A stretch of 7,689 nucleotides of DNA from an uncultured Erysipelotrichaceae bacterium (GCA_902800255.1 CADCDV010000076.1:1-7689), one strand, 5' to 3'; shown: positions 1 to 6,648, counted from the first letter of the stretch. Notes: generated by a model from the letters alone, not told the origin. Translations and numbers: made by a program.

Positions 1-2
1 TT

Positions 3-3000
3 AAACAGAACTTTGGCTTAGATTTCTCCAAGCTTTATCCTCTCCCAAGACTCGCAAATGGGCAAATCGATGTTCGTCTCATCTATAACGAGATCAGAAA
101 CATCATCGCTCCAATGAAGAACTGGCTTCTCTTTGAGAATAGAAGCGTTCTTTCCTTATTCAATTTCTCGCACTTCGTCATGTGGAGCGATCTTAAAAAC
201 CATCGCAACACCATCATGAATAACAAGCTCGTCGCTTCTTTCGTTTATGGCGAGAAGAAGTGGAACGACGCTGAAAACCTCATCCCAGCAAACGAGATGG
301 ATGAGAAGATCAACCCTCGTGATATCGCGACCGCTTTGCCAGCCGACTCGAGCCAAATCAAAGCCATCTCCGATGCCGAAGAAGGCGAATCCTTCATCCT
401 TGATGGCCCACCAGGCACTGGAAAATCGCAAACCATCGCCAACATGATCACGAACTTCCTTTACCATGGCAAAAAGGTTTTGTTCGTCGCTGAGAAGGAA
501 GTCGCTCTTGATGTCGTTAAGAGAAGACTCGATGACCTCCATTTAGGCCAGTTCTGCTTAGAAATCGCCTCGCTCAATAAGCCTAAGAGCGAAATCCTTT
601 CCATCTACTCCAAACTCCTTGCTATGGGTCCTTTAGAGAACGCGGACGATTACCGTTCCTTAAGTGACTCCATCATGGATAAGAGGGGAGAGCTTAACGC
701 CATCATCGAAGACCTCCATTCAAGAGGCTCATATTTCATCTCGCCTTATGAGGCCATCGTTGGCTATCTTGAGAATGAGAAATACAAAACCGATACGGAA
801 ATCGATCCGAAATTCGTCGCCTCTTTGAGCCCACAGAAATACCTTGAGGTCATTAACGCCATCTCATCGTATGTCTCATTCATCAAACCATTCTCGTCCT
901 ATGGACGTAGCCCATTCATCGGCTTCCAGAAGAGAGATTATTCTTTCGACTATAGAGCCAAGGTCTTTGAAGAAGTCGATGAGCTTGTCGATATCTGCAA
1001 GGACTGTGAGCTTGCTACTTATAACGCTTTCTTCAAAGAAGGTTCGCTCTACGAATCATATAGAAATGTCGAAGCCTATCTCAACGTCATCAATGATCTC
1101 CAAGGCGATATCCCTTATTGGCATGAATATCTTCTCGACCCACTCTTCTTAGAGAACGAGGAGAACTTACGCGCTTTAGCGAAGCTCAAGATCAAACTCG
1201 CTCACGACAAAGACGCGGTTGCCATCAACTTCACGGATAACGTCTATACCGCTTTCGACCCTCTTCAGCTTGAAAAGGAATTTGAGGATGCGAATAAGCT
1301 TGGTTTCCTCAAAAAGATATTTGCCCTCAAGAAGCTTAGAGACAAACTCAAACCATTCTGCCACGACAAGAACGTCCTCAAAGGAGAAGGCCTCAAAAAA
1401 GCCCTCGATTTGCTAAAAGAAGCGTATTTTGACGAGGAAAATGTGAAAAAATGCGATTCATATTCCCGCTTCCTTTTAGGTGGATATGACTTCTCTTCAT
1501 CCGCTGAAAGCAATCAGCGCTTAAGCGAATTTGAGACCACCCTCAACATCGCCAAGAACATCCAGAAGATGGAATTCAAGAACGATAAGGGAGAGGAATT
1601 CGTCAACTACATCCATAGTGCGGCAAGAGGCACCATCTATAGTGACTCGAACTCCAAACTCAAGAAGATGTTCGCCATCTTTAACGATAAGAAGAAAGAG
1701 CTCAAAGACCGCTTCGAGTTCGATATCGATCAGTATCCTGACCAGCATGACTACTTCAAGTATCTCGGCGGAAAGCTTTCCGATGCCTGCGCGTCTAGCG
1801 GCCGCCTCTCTGAGTGGTGCAACCTCTTAGCCTACCTTGACCGCATGAGAAGCGTCATCGACGAGAACTTCTTCGAGGATTACCTTAACGGCAAGATCAG
1901 CGAAGAAAATCTCCTCTCTTCTTTCAAAGCGGATATCTATCTCGCTTATCTCAAACGTGTCCTCCGTGAAAGAGACCTCTCGACCTTAAGTGCCTCCAAC
2001 ACCGAAGAACTCGTTAAGTCTTACCGCGAAGAGATGGCCAAAATTCAAAGCCTTGCCGTCAATGTCGTCGCTGCCTCGATCACTGAGAAGTATCCAAAGA
2101 ACGCTGACACATTTGCCTCAAGCACTAACGCCTATAAGCTCACCAAACTCGCCAAGAACGGTGGCAGGGGAGCCTCACTCCGTTACATCTTTGACGAATT
2201 CAAAGACCTCGTGATGACCTTGACCCCATGCTTCCTTATGTCTCCGGTCGCAGTTGCCCAGTATCTCAACATCGAGAAATATCATTTCGACGTCGTCATC
2301 TTTGATGAAGCCTCCCAGATCCCAACCTCCGAAGCCGTTGGAGCGATGGCGAGAGCCGACTCCGTCATCATCGCCGGTGACGAGCAGCAAATGCCTCCAA
2401 CGAATTTCTTCGTCTCGGGTCTAGGCATTGGAGAAGACAATCTTGCTTCCCTCAACTCAGTCGATGAAGACCTTGAGTCGCTTCTTGATGATGCGATTTC
2501 GCTTTCCTTCCCTCGCGAAAGGCTCAACTGGCACTACAGAAGCCGCCACGAATCACTCATTGCTTTCAGCAACAACCGTTTCTATGGCAATAGTCTCCTC
2601 ACCTTCCCATCCCCAGTAAGCGAAGAAGAATCAGTCTCCTATCGCTATATCAACGGAGCCTACGAAAGAGGAAGAGGCATCAACAAACCAGAAGCCCAGG
2701 AAGTCGTCAAAGAGGTCGTACGTAGACTCAAAGACGAAAAATTGAGACATCGTTCCATCGGTGTCGTCACCTTCAACGAAGCCCAGCAGAACCTTATCGA
2801 AGATATGCTCGACAAAGAGCTCTCAAAGAATGAGTTCCTCGATCCTCTTCCAGGAGGGGAGAAGATCCTCATCAAGAACTTAGAGAACGTCCAAGGCGAT
2901 GAGAGGGATGTCATCCTATTCAGCACAACCTATGGACCAGATAAGAAATACGGCCTTTCCCTCAACTTCGGTCCTCTTTCCCAGAAGAAGGGTGAGAGAA

Positions 3001-3605
3001 GACTTAACGTCGCCGTTAGCCGTGCAAGAGAGGAAATGATCGTCTTCTCAAGCATGAAGCCAGAGGAGATTCAGGCTGAACGCGCCAAAAACATGGGCGC
3101 TTCCTATCTCCGTGACTTCCTCTATTTCGCGAAGAACGGCCTCGCCTCATTGGCAAATAGAAGCCAAAACGAGATGGGCGATGAGCCAACCTCAATCGCG
3201 ACCTTCTTAAAGAAGGACCTCGAAGAACTTGGCTATGTCGTCGTTGAGAATCTTGGCGCTTCGACCTTCAAAGTTGACCTTGCCATCTCAAGCAAAAACA
3301 AGCCAAACGAATACGTCCTTGGCGTCATCATCGATAATTCGAAGAACGCTTCTTTGACTTGCCGTGACAGACATATCAACGAACCATTTGTCCTCAATAG
3401 GTTAAGGTGGAACATCCATCATCTTTATTCCGTTGAGTATCTCGACCACAAAGAAGAGGTCATCAAGGACATCGTCAACGCCTTCAACCGTTCACTTAAT
3501 GGCGAAAGGCTCTATGAGGATGTCTCGATGAACAAAGATCCTCTCTTCGTCAAGAAAGTGGTGGACGTCCGGAATACGTTCCTGAGCGTGGCTCGCATGC
3601 GATGA
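3..3605 (+). CDS. DUF4011-type superfamily-1 helicase with C-terminal Vsr-like nuclease domain (5' partial)
   Basis: The frame is open to the first base of the window, so the ATG at 114 is internal and the N-terminal DUF4011 part lies outside. SF1 (Upf1-like) helicase motifs are clear: Walker A GPPGTGKS (405-428), Walker B DEASQ (2304-2318), motif III GDEQQMPP (2376-2399), HYRSRH (2532-2549), VQGDERD (2889-2909) and NVAVSRAR (3006-3029). About 625 residues separate Walker A from Walker B, a long insertion normal for this family. A small domain follows (about 3200-3480) resembling the MTES_1575/Vsr-like endonuclease: FKVDLAI (Asp at 3276), GVIIDNS (3321-3341), then CRDRH and LRWNIHHLYS. The second acidic position, often Glu in relatives as I recall them, is Ile here. 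The family is expected to be an ATP-dependent nucleic-acid translocase; a DUF4011-helicase-Vsr protein has been reported as antiphage. Function here is inferred. The last ~15 codons use codons rare elsewhere in the gene (GTG, CGG, CTG, CGA), suggesting the true frame has already changed. Confidence 0.9.
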   Translation, partial: KQNFGLDFSKLYPLPRLANGQIDVRLIYNEIRNIIAPMKNWLLFENRSVLSLFNFSHFVMWSDLKNHRNTIMNNKLVASFVYGEKKWNDAENLIPANEMDEKINPRDIATALPADSSQIKAISDAEEGESFILDGPPGTGKSQTIANMITNFLYHGKKVLFVAEKEVALDVVKRRLDDLHLGQFCLEIASLNKPKSEILSIYSKLLAMGPLENADDYRSLSDSIMDKRGELNAIIEDLHSRGSYFISPYEAIVGYLENEKYKTDTEIDPKFVASLSPQKYLEVINAISSYVSFIKPFSSYGRSPFIGFQKRDYSFDYRAKVFEEVDELVDICKDCELATYNAFFKEGSLYESYRNVEAYLNVINDLQGDIPYWHEYLLDPLFLENEENLRALAKLKIKLAHDKDAVAINFTDNVYTAFDPLQLEKEFEDANKLGFLKKIFALKKLRDKLKPFCHDKNVLKGEGLKKALDLLKEAYFDEENVKKCDSYSRFLLGGYDFSSSAESNQRLSEFETTLNIAKNIQKMEFKNDKGEEFVNYIHSAARGTIYSDSNSKLKKMFAIFNDKKKELKDRFEFDIDQYPDQHDYFKYLGGKLSDACASSGRLSEWCNLLAYLDRMRSVIDENFFEDYLNGKISEENLLSSFKADIYLAYLKRVLRERDLSTLSASNTEELVKSYREEMAKIQSLAVNVVAASITEKYPKNADTFASSTNAYKLTKLAKNGGRGASLRYIFDEFKDLVMTLTPCFLMSPVAVAQYLNIEKYHFDVVIFDEASQIPTSEAVGAMARADSVIIAGDEQQMPPTNFFVSGLGIGEDNLASLNSVDEDLESLLDDAISLSFPRERLNWHYRSRHESLIAFSNNRFYGNSLLTFPSPVSEEESVSYRYINGAYERGRGINKPEAQEVVKEVVRRLKDEKLRHRSIGVVTFNEAQQNLIEDMLDKELSKNEFLDPLPGGEKILIKNLENVQGDERDVILFSTTYGPDKKYGLSLNFGPLSQKKGERRLNVAVSRAREEMIVFSSMKPEEIQAERAKNMGASYLRDFLYFAKNGLASLANRSQNEMGDEPTSIATFLKKDLEELGYVVVENLGASTFKVDLAISSKNKPNEYVLGVIIDNSKNASLTCRDRHINEPFVLNRLRWNIHHLYSVEYLDHKEEVIKDIVNAFNRSLNGERLYEDVSMNKDPLFVKKVVDVRNTFLSVARMR
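3518..3605 (+). other. Overlap of two frames: probable -1 frame-change zone
   Basis: The helicase frame runs to TGA at 3603-3605. The DUF3320 frame has its last upstream stop (TGA) at 3515-3517, so both are open from 3518 to 3605. Moving from one to the other needs a -1 shift. In the DUF3320 frame, codons from about 3557 onward (CGT, GAA, TAC, CCT, GAG, GGC) look like those of the neighbouring coding sequence. The helicase-frame codons over the same bases do not. A candidate site is the A run in AAG AAA GTG (3552-3560), where one lost A would give this arrangement. No canonical X XXY YYZ slippery heptamer is visible there in the helicase frame. Confidence 0.6.
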
Positions 3606-4093
3606 ACGAAGTCGATATGTTCGCCTTCTTCATGGAAACAATTGGAACCGAATACCCAATCTCCTTAGAGCTTCTTGAATCGAGATTCAGGGAAACCTTT
3701 GGTCTTGGAAGAATCGGCTCCGTCGTCAGAAGCAAATTCACCCTCGCCCTCAATAACGTCAAAGTCCTTATCGAATGCTGCGGCGGACATAACTTCTATT
3801 ACCCACGCAGCGTCGACATGAACTCTAACCGTTTCTGGAGAGCGACCCTTGAAGGCGATGTCCGTAGGCTTGTCGATATCTCTTATATCGAGATCGGAAA
3901 CTGTGCGGCTGACCTTATCGCCAACCAGGGAACCATGAGTCTTGATGACCTTTGCCATGAGGTTAACTTAGCTCTTGGATACGCGCTTCTAAAAAAGACC
4001 AGCTACGATTACGTGAGGAACGCCATCAAGTGGAACTGCTCGAGAAGGAATGGCCTCTACATGATTGGCGAGGATCTCATAGGAATCAGATAA
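3602..4093 (+). CDS. DUF3320-like C-terminal part of the helicase, in a separate overlapping frame
   Basis: This 163-residue frame begins in an ATGA overlap with the helicase stop and has no Shine-Dalgarno sequence of its own, so it depends on coupled translation or on a frameshift. Residues about 14-60 (EYPISLELLESRF, then ETFGLGRIGSVVRSKF) match the pattern I know for DUF3320, a small winged-helix-like module normally found at the C-terminus of DUF4011 helicases after the MTES_1575 nuclease. Residues about 92-155 look like a second, related module (GTMSLDDLCHEVNLALGYA, then YDYVRNAIKWN). Such proteins normally carry both modules on one chain. The same frame is open upstream to 3518 and gives plausible protein text there (PEYVPERGSHAMNEVD), so coding sequence probably starts before the ATG. 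It is most likely the detached tail of the preceding gene. A nucleic-acid-binding role for the module is inference. Confidence 0.75.
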   Translation: MNEVDMFAFFMETIGTEYPISLELLESRFRETFGLGRIGSVVRSKFTLALNNVKVLIECCGGHNFYYPRSVDMNSNRFWRATLEGDVRRLVDISYIEIGNCAADLIANQGTMSLDDLCHEVNLALGYALLKKTSYDYVRNAIKWNCSRRNGLYMIGEDLIGIR

Positions 4094-4100
4094 AAAAAGA

Positions 4101-4130
4101 AATCCGTGGACGATTTGCCACGGATTTTTT
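4101..4130. terminator. Bidirectional intrinsic terminator between convergent genes
   Basis: A perfect 9-bp stem, AATCCGTGG (4101-4109) and CCACGGATT (4118-4126), encloses an 8-base loop and is followed by a T run (4125-4130). The stretch before it (4092-4098) is a run of A, which provides the U tract for transcripts on the minus strand. It lies between the plus-strand DUF3320 frame (stop at 4093) and the minus-strand gene whose stop is at 4132-4134, so it probably ends both transcripts. Confidence 0.9.
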
Positions 4131-4131
4131 G

Positions 4132-4695
4132 TTATTCAAGTGTGATATCGGAATCCTGACGCCTTAGAATTGCCGGGATTTTATTTGTGGTTGGGAATTC
4201 TTTCTCAGGATAACCGCCAATCTCAAATGCCATCTTGGCGAGTTCCCTGATGAAGGAGTAGAGGGCCACCCTTTCTCTTTCAGGGTAGAACTCATATCTC
4301 GCGAAGATGTCGTTGGCCCCGAAGTTGTTTAAGTAGTCAGGGTAGATGATCGATTTGTCTCCATAGCTGAAGACGGAGTGGAGGAACCTCTTTCCGTCGG
4401 CAGGCTCATATGACTCCATGCATTTGGAAACGAATTGGTCTTTTTCATTTAGGAGAGCGGTCAATTTGGTATAAGCCTCATCGCTGATGTCCCTTAATTC
4501 TTTTCTCCCCTCAAAGTTTTTGGAAGCGAGCCTCCTTCTTTCGATCTGAAGGGTTTTCCTTTCAAGATCAAAGGAATAGCAAATAGACTCCCTCTCATAG
4601 GGATTCTCATAGAAGGATGGGCCTGGGATTCTTAAGTAGAATTTGCTTTCCATGAGCGTAATTGTATCCGTGTTCTTGCCCATAATCAAATTCAC
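4132..4695 (-). CDS. Hypothetical protein, 183-187 aa
   Basis: I do not recognise this protein. It is soluble-looking, with no signal peptide or membrane segment, and rich in Arg, Glu and Tyr. Notable stretches are YLRIPGPSFYENPYERE near the N-terminus, a basic IERRR patch, and a C-terminal half with FARYEFYPERERVALYSFIRELAKMAFEIGG, which looks helical. The longest frame starts at GTG (4695). ATG at 4683 is at least as likely, because on the minus strand the text AAGGGAAGTGA resembles an extended Shine-Dalgarno sequence and ends about 8 bases before it. It is transcribed away from the plus-strand gene at 4739 across a very short gap and ends against the shared terminator at 4101-4130. Codon use matches the neighbours, which supports a real gene. 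Function unknown. Confidence 0.72.
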   Translation of the reverse strand: MNLIMGKNTDTITLMESKFYLRIPGPSFYENPYERESICYSFDLERKTLQIERRRLASKNFEGRKELRDISDEAYTKLTALLNEKDQFVSKCMESYEPADGKRFLHSVFSYGDKSIIYPDYLNNFGANDIFARYEFYPERERVALYSFIRELAKMAFEIGGYPEKEFPTTNKIPAILRRQDSDITLE

Positions 4696-4697
4696 TT

Positions 4698-4711
4698 CCC
4701 TTGCCTAAGGG
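4698..4711. repeat. Short inverted repeat in the divergent intergenic gap
   Basis: CCCTT (4698-4702) and AAGGG (4707-4711) form a 5-bp inverted repeat with a 4-base centre. An overlapping pair, TTGCC and GGCAA, lies in the same place (4701-4714). It sits in the 43-base gap between the divergent starts, so it could be an operator or part of the 5' ends of both messages. Arms this short can occur by chance. Confidence 0.3.
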
Positions 4712-4715
4712 CAAA

Positions 4716-4722
4716 AGAGGGG
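4716..4722 (+). promoter_or_regulatory. Shine-Dalgarno-like AGAGGGG, spaced for an out-of-frame ATG
   Basis: AGAGGGG ends 5 bases before the ATG at 4728, which is ideal spacing, but that ATG opens a frame whose text does not look like real protein. The coding frame next to it starts at ATG 4739, 16 bases away, which is long for a ribosome-binding site. The pair may define a short upstream frame, or an indel may separate the true start from the gene. Confidence 0.5.
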
Positions 4723-4738
4723 CTACTATGAAACCGCA

Positions 4739-5326
4739 ATGGATATCTACGACTCATTCAAAGACAACGAATTCATCAAGGTCCTCGGTGACAAGCCTGC
4801 TCCATGCCGCTTCACCTCAAAGAGCGACCTTCAGAAATCTCCTATCAGTGAGAACACGAAGTTTTTGTATTACATCTATAAAGACGAGGCCGGTTACCAT
4901 AGCGATTGGGCTTGGAGCGACAACCCAGCCGACTTAACCGAGTTCCTTCTCGATTACCTTATCGCCAAAGCGATGGTCAAAGAGGTCGACTCTGATGACA
5001 AGAGAAGCGATGGCATTGAGACGCATTGCCTCCAAGAATCCTTGCTCCTAGTTTTGGTGGACGCCATAAAGAATAGAACCATCGATCCGAAATACTGGAG
5101 CGATTTCAATAGCGCTCTAGCCGAATTCCTTACCGCTTCCGATAAGGGAGATGACCTTAATCTCGCCTCTCAGAACCTCATGGATTTCACATCCGGTTTC
5201 TTCTATTCGCTCACCTGGAATTTCTTTGATGGCCTTGATGAAACAAAGGCAGCCTTAAAGAGCCACAACATCAATATTCAAAACGACAATATTACCGATA
5301 GTCTTCTTGCCGATAAATCAATATAA
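4739..5326 (+). CDS. Hypothetical acidic protein, 195 aa
   Basis: I do not recognise this protein. It is Asp/Glu-rich, lacks a signal peptide or transmembrane helix, and is probably cytoplasmic. Visible features are an aromatic stretch FLYYIYKDEAGYHSDWAWSD (residues about 42-61), a helical LTEFLLDYLIAKAMVKEV segment (about 66-83), and another aromatic-rich region FTSGFFYSLTWNFFDGLDE (about 150-168). ATG 4739 is the first usable start in frame, since the frame is closed by TAA at 4706-4708, but the nearest strong Shine-Dalgarno sequence is poorly spaced for it. The lipoprotein gene follows after only 8 bases, so the two are probably co-transcribed. Codon choice matches the helicase and the lipoprotein, supporting real coding sequence. 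No function can be assigned. Confidence 0.78.
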   Translation: MDIYDSFKDNEFIKVLGDKPAPCRFTSKSDLQKSPISENTKFLYYIYKDEAGYHSDWAWSDNPADLTEFLLDYLIAKAMVKEVDSDDKRSDGIETHCLQESLLLVLVDAIKNRTIDPKYWSDFNSALAEFLTASDKGDDLNLASQNLMDFTSGFFYSLTWNFFDGLDETKAALKSHNINIQNDNITDSLLADKSI

Positions 5327-5334
5327 TTAGGCAC

Positions 5335-6195
5335 ATGAGGAAGAATAAAGCTCTCTTAGCCATCCTTGGAACCAGCGCGCTCCTCTTTTCTTGCGCGGTG
5401 TCTCTAAGCAGGGATGAGGCGACTGAGCTTCTCGACAAAATCGTCCTCCGTGTCGCGGAAGGGGATTTCGAAATACCAGAAACGTATAGCTATTCCGCTC
5501 ACTCGGTTTATTCGACCGAGCATGAGCAGGATATCAACTTCTCCTACGCGAAAACCTCAAAGTACCATTACATGCACTGCAAGACCGTCACCAAGATGAG
5601 CGGTCAGGACGTCACCGATAGCAGTGGAACCTATAACGCGAGCAAGACCGAGACGGTCGATGAGTATTACTATCTCGATCCAGCGGCAGTGGAGAAAACC
5701 TTCATCACCTATATCTCCAGGGAGCTCGACACGAGCCCAGAAGAAAGTGGCAGCATCGCAAAAGGCCACACCAAAGAGATCATGTCCTTCGAGGAAGTGA
5801 TAGGGGAGACCGCCCTCTCATCCTGGGAAGCGAAGATGAAGGAAATCAACGGAGACCGTTATAGCAAAGACATATCGAAAGTCGCCCAAGAATGCGATGA
5901 CTTCCTCAAATCCCTTTATGGCAAGCACGACGTCTACGTCAAAGACTCCAAATACGAGTCGCTAGGCGAAGGAAGCCTCGACATGTTCGTCATGACATAT
6001 GGGGGAGGCAAAGAGGAATCGATTTCCGCCCTCTTCGATCAGTATCTCGTGAAACGCTACGAGATCAGAAGCGAATCAGTCGTCAAGACATCGACCTACA
6101 ACTGGAACAATGCCAAATACATTTATCCAGACCTCACCGACGCCCGTTCGGAAAGCGATGCTTCCGCCCCATCAACAATTGCTCAACTTTCCTAA
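5335..6195 (+). CDS. Predicted lipoprotein of unknown function, 286 aa
   Basis: The N-terminus is a typical lipoprotein signal: basic MRKNK, a hydrophobic core ALLAILGTSALL, and a lipobox LFSC with the acylated Cys at residue 20. The protein is therefore expected to be anchored to the outer face of the cytoplasmic membrane after processing by Lgt and Lsp. The mature part is hydrophilic, rich in Ser, Tyr, Lys and Glu, with alternating polar and aromatic segments (NFSYAKTSKYHYMH, DEYYYLDPAAVEKTFITYI) that suggest beta structure. I see no catalytic motif and cannot name a family. The start follows the upstream stop by 8 bases with only a weak TTAGG before it, so expression probably depends on the upstream gene. 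It ends 42 bases before tRNA-Ser with no clear terminator of its own, so read-through into the tRNA and its terminator is possible. Confidence 0.82.
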   Translation: MRKNKALLAILGTSALLFSCAVSLSRDEATELLDKIVLRVAEGDFEIPETYSYSAHSVYSTEHEQDINFSYAKTSKYHYMHCKTVTKMSGQDVTDSSGTYNASKTETVDEYYYLDPAAVEKTFITYISRELDTSPEESGSIAKGHTKEIMSFEEVIGETALSSWEAKMKEINGDRYSKDISKVAQECDDFLKSLYGKHDVYVKDSKYESLGEGSLDMFVMTYGGGKEESISALFDQYLVKRYEIRSESVVKTSTYNWNNAKYIYPDLTDARSESDASAPSTIAQLS

Positions 6196-6217
6196 TGCGT
6201 TATTAAAACGTTTGTAG

Positions 6218-6223
6218 TATAGT
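6218..6223 (+). promoter_or_regulatory. Possible -10 element for tRNA-Ser
   Basis: TATAGT differs from TATAAT at one base and ends 14 bases before the mature tRNA 5' end, a plausible distance for a short leader. TAGTAT (6215-6220) overlaps it as an alternative. I see no convincing -35 hexamer at the usual spacing, so this call is weak. Confidence 0.35.
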
Positions 6224-6237
6224 ACTTCTTGCGAGTT

Positions 6238-6328
6238 GGAGGCGTACCCAAGAGGCCGAAGGGGGCGGTTTGCTAAACCGTTAGACGGGGATTCCCGTGC
6301 TCGAGTTCAAATCTCGACGCCTCCGCCA
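6238..6328 (+). tRNA. tRNA-Ser, anticodon GCT
   Basis: A complete class II tRNA can be folded by eye. The acceptor arms are GGAGGCG (6238-6244) and CGCCTCC (6318-6324), followed by discriminator G and an encoded CCA (6326-6328). The D arm is CCC/GGG. The anticodon stem is GCGGT/ACCGT around the loop TTGCTAA, with anticodon GCT at 6272-6274. A long variable arm (about 6282-6300, ACGGGGATTCCCGT) is typical of serine tRNAs. The T stem TCGAG/CTCGA encloses the loop TTCAAAT. It reads AGC and AGU serine codons. An intrinsic terminator follows within 15 bases, so it looks like a single-tRNA unit. Confidence 0.97.
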
Positions 6329-6341
6329 CTCATCAAAACCT

Positions 6342-6367
6342 ACCGTTCCATATGAACGGTTTTTTTA
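6342..6367 (+). terminator. Intrinsic terminator after tRNA-Ser
   Basis: ACCGTTC (6342-6348) pairs perfectly with GAACGGT (6354-6360) around a 5-base loop and runs straight into seven T residues (6361-6367). This is a standard Rho-independent terminator 13 bases downstream of the tRNA CCA end. It probably also ends any transcript reading through from the lipoprotein operon. Confidence 0.92.
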
Positions 6368-6558
6368 TTTCCCTTATGCACGCGCATGCAAAACTTTCTT
6401 AAAAAACATGGATAATTTCATTTTCAGTGAAAGAGAGAATCCATAAGCTTTTTGTAGCAAGATTGTCTATCCGTTAAAAAACCGAAAATCTTCAGCAAAA
6501 GTAGGCTGTTTTTTGCAAATGCCCAACAATTTGACCATTTGGAAAAGGCGGTTTTTGA

Positions 6559-6576
6559 ATTAAATATGTATTTAAT
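6559..6576. repeat. Perfect AT palindrome, possible operator
   Basis: ATTAAATA (6559-6566) and TATTTAAT (6569-6576) are exact reverse complements around a 2-base TG centre. The symmetry, length and position about 55 bases before the cre box suit a dimeric regulator binding site. AT-rich DNA makes chance palindromes more likely, and I cannot name the binding protein. Confidence 0.45.
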
Positions 6577-6631
6577 GTCGACTTCCCATACAAAATATAT
6601 CGTCTAAAAAACACAAGATTGTCATGCTTGG

Positions 6632-6645
6632 TGTAAACGCTTTCA
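6632..6645. promoter_or_regulatory. cre box (CcpA catabolite-responsive element)
   Basis: TGTAAACGCTTTCA matches the consensus TGWAANCGNTNWCA at every fixed position and shows the expected near-symmetry around the central CG. In Firmicutes, CcpA with phosphorylated HPr binds such sites to repress sugar-use genes when preferred sugars are present. Here it lies 134 bases before the ATG of a GH3 glycosidase, exactly the kind of gene under this control. A LacI/GalR-family local repressor with a similar operator is the main alternative. Confidence 0.8.
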
Positions 6646-6648
6646 AAA

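Noticed and set aside
156..542. Minus-strand open frame inside the helicase gene
   Set aside because: It lies fully antisense to helicase text with Walker A and conserved family motifs, and its own protein has no recognisable pattern or ribosome-binding site.
3597..3640. Recoding of the helicase TGA stop as Trp
   Set aside because: Reading through TGA in the same frame gives text unrelated to DUF3320 (TKSICSPSS), and all Trp codons in the genes are TGG, so the standard stop meaning holds.
6301..6420. Possible integration site at the 3' end of tRNA-Ser
   Set aside because: I saw no second copy of the tRNA 3' end in the window and no integrase or phage-like gene nearby.
6408..6449. Tiny plus-strand frame starting MDNFIFSE
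   Set aside because: It has only about 12 codons and no Shine-Dalgarno sequence; nothing distinguishes it from chance.
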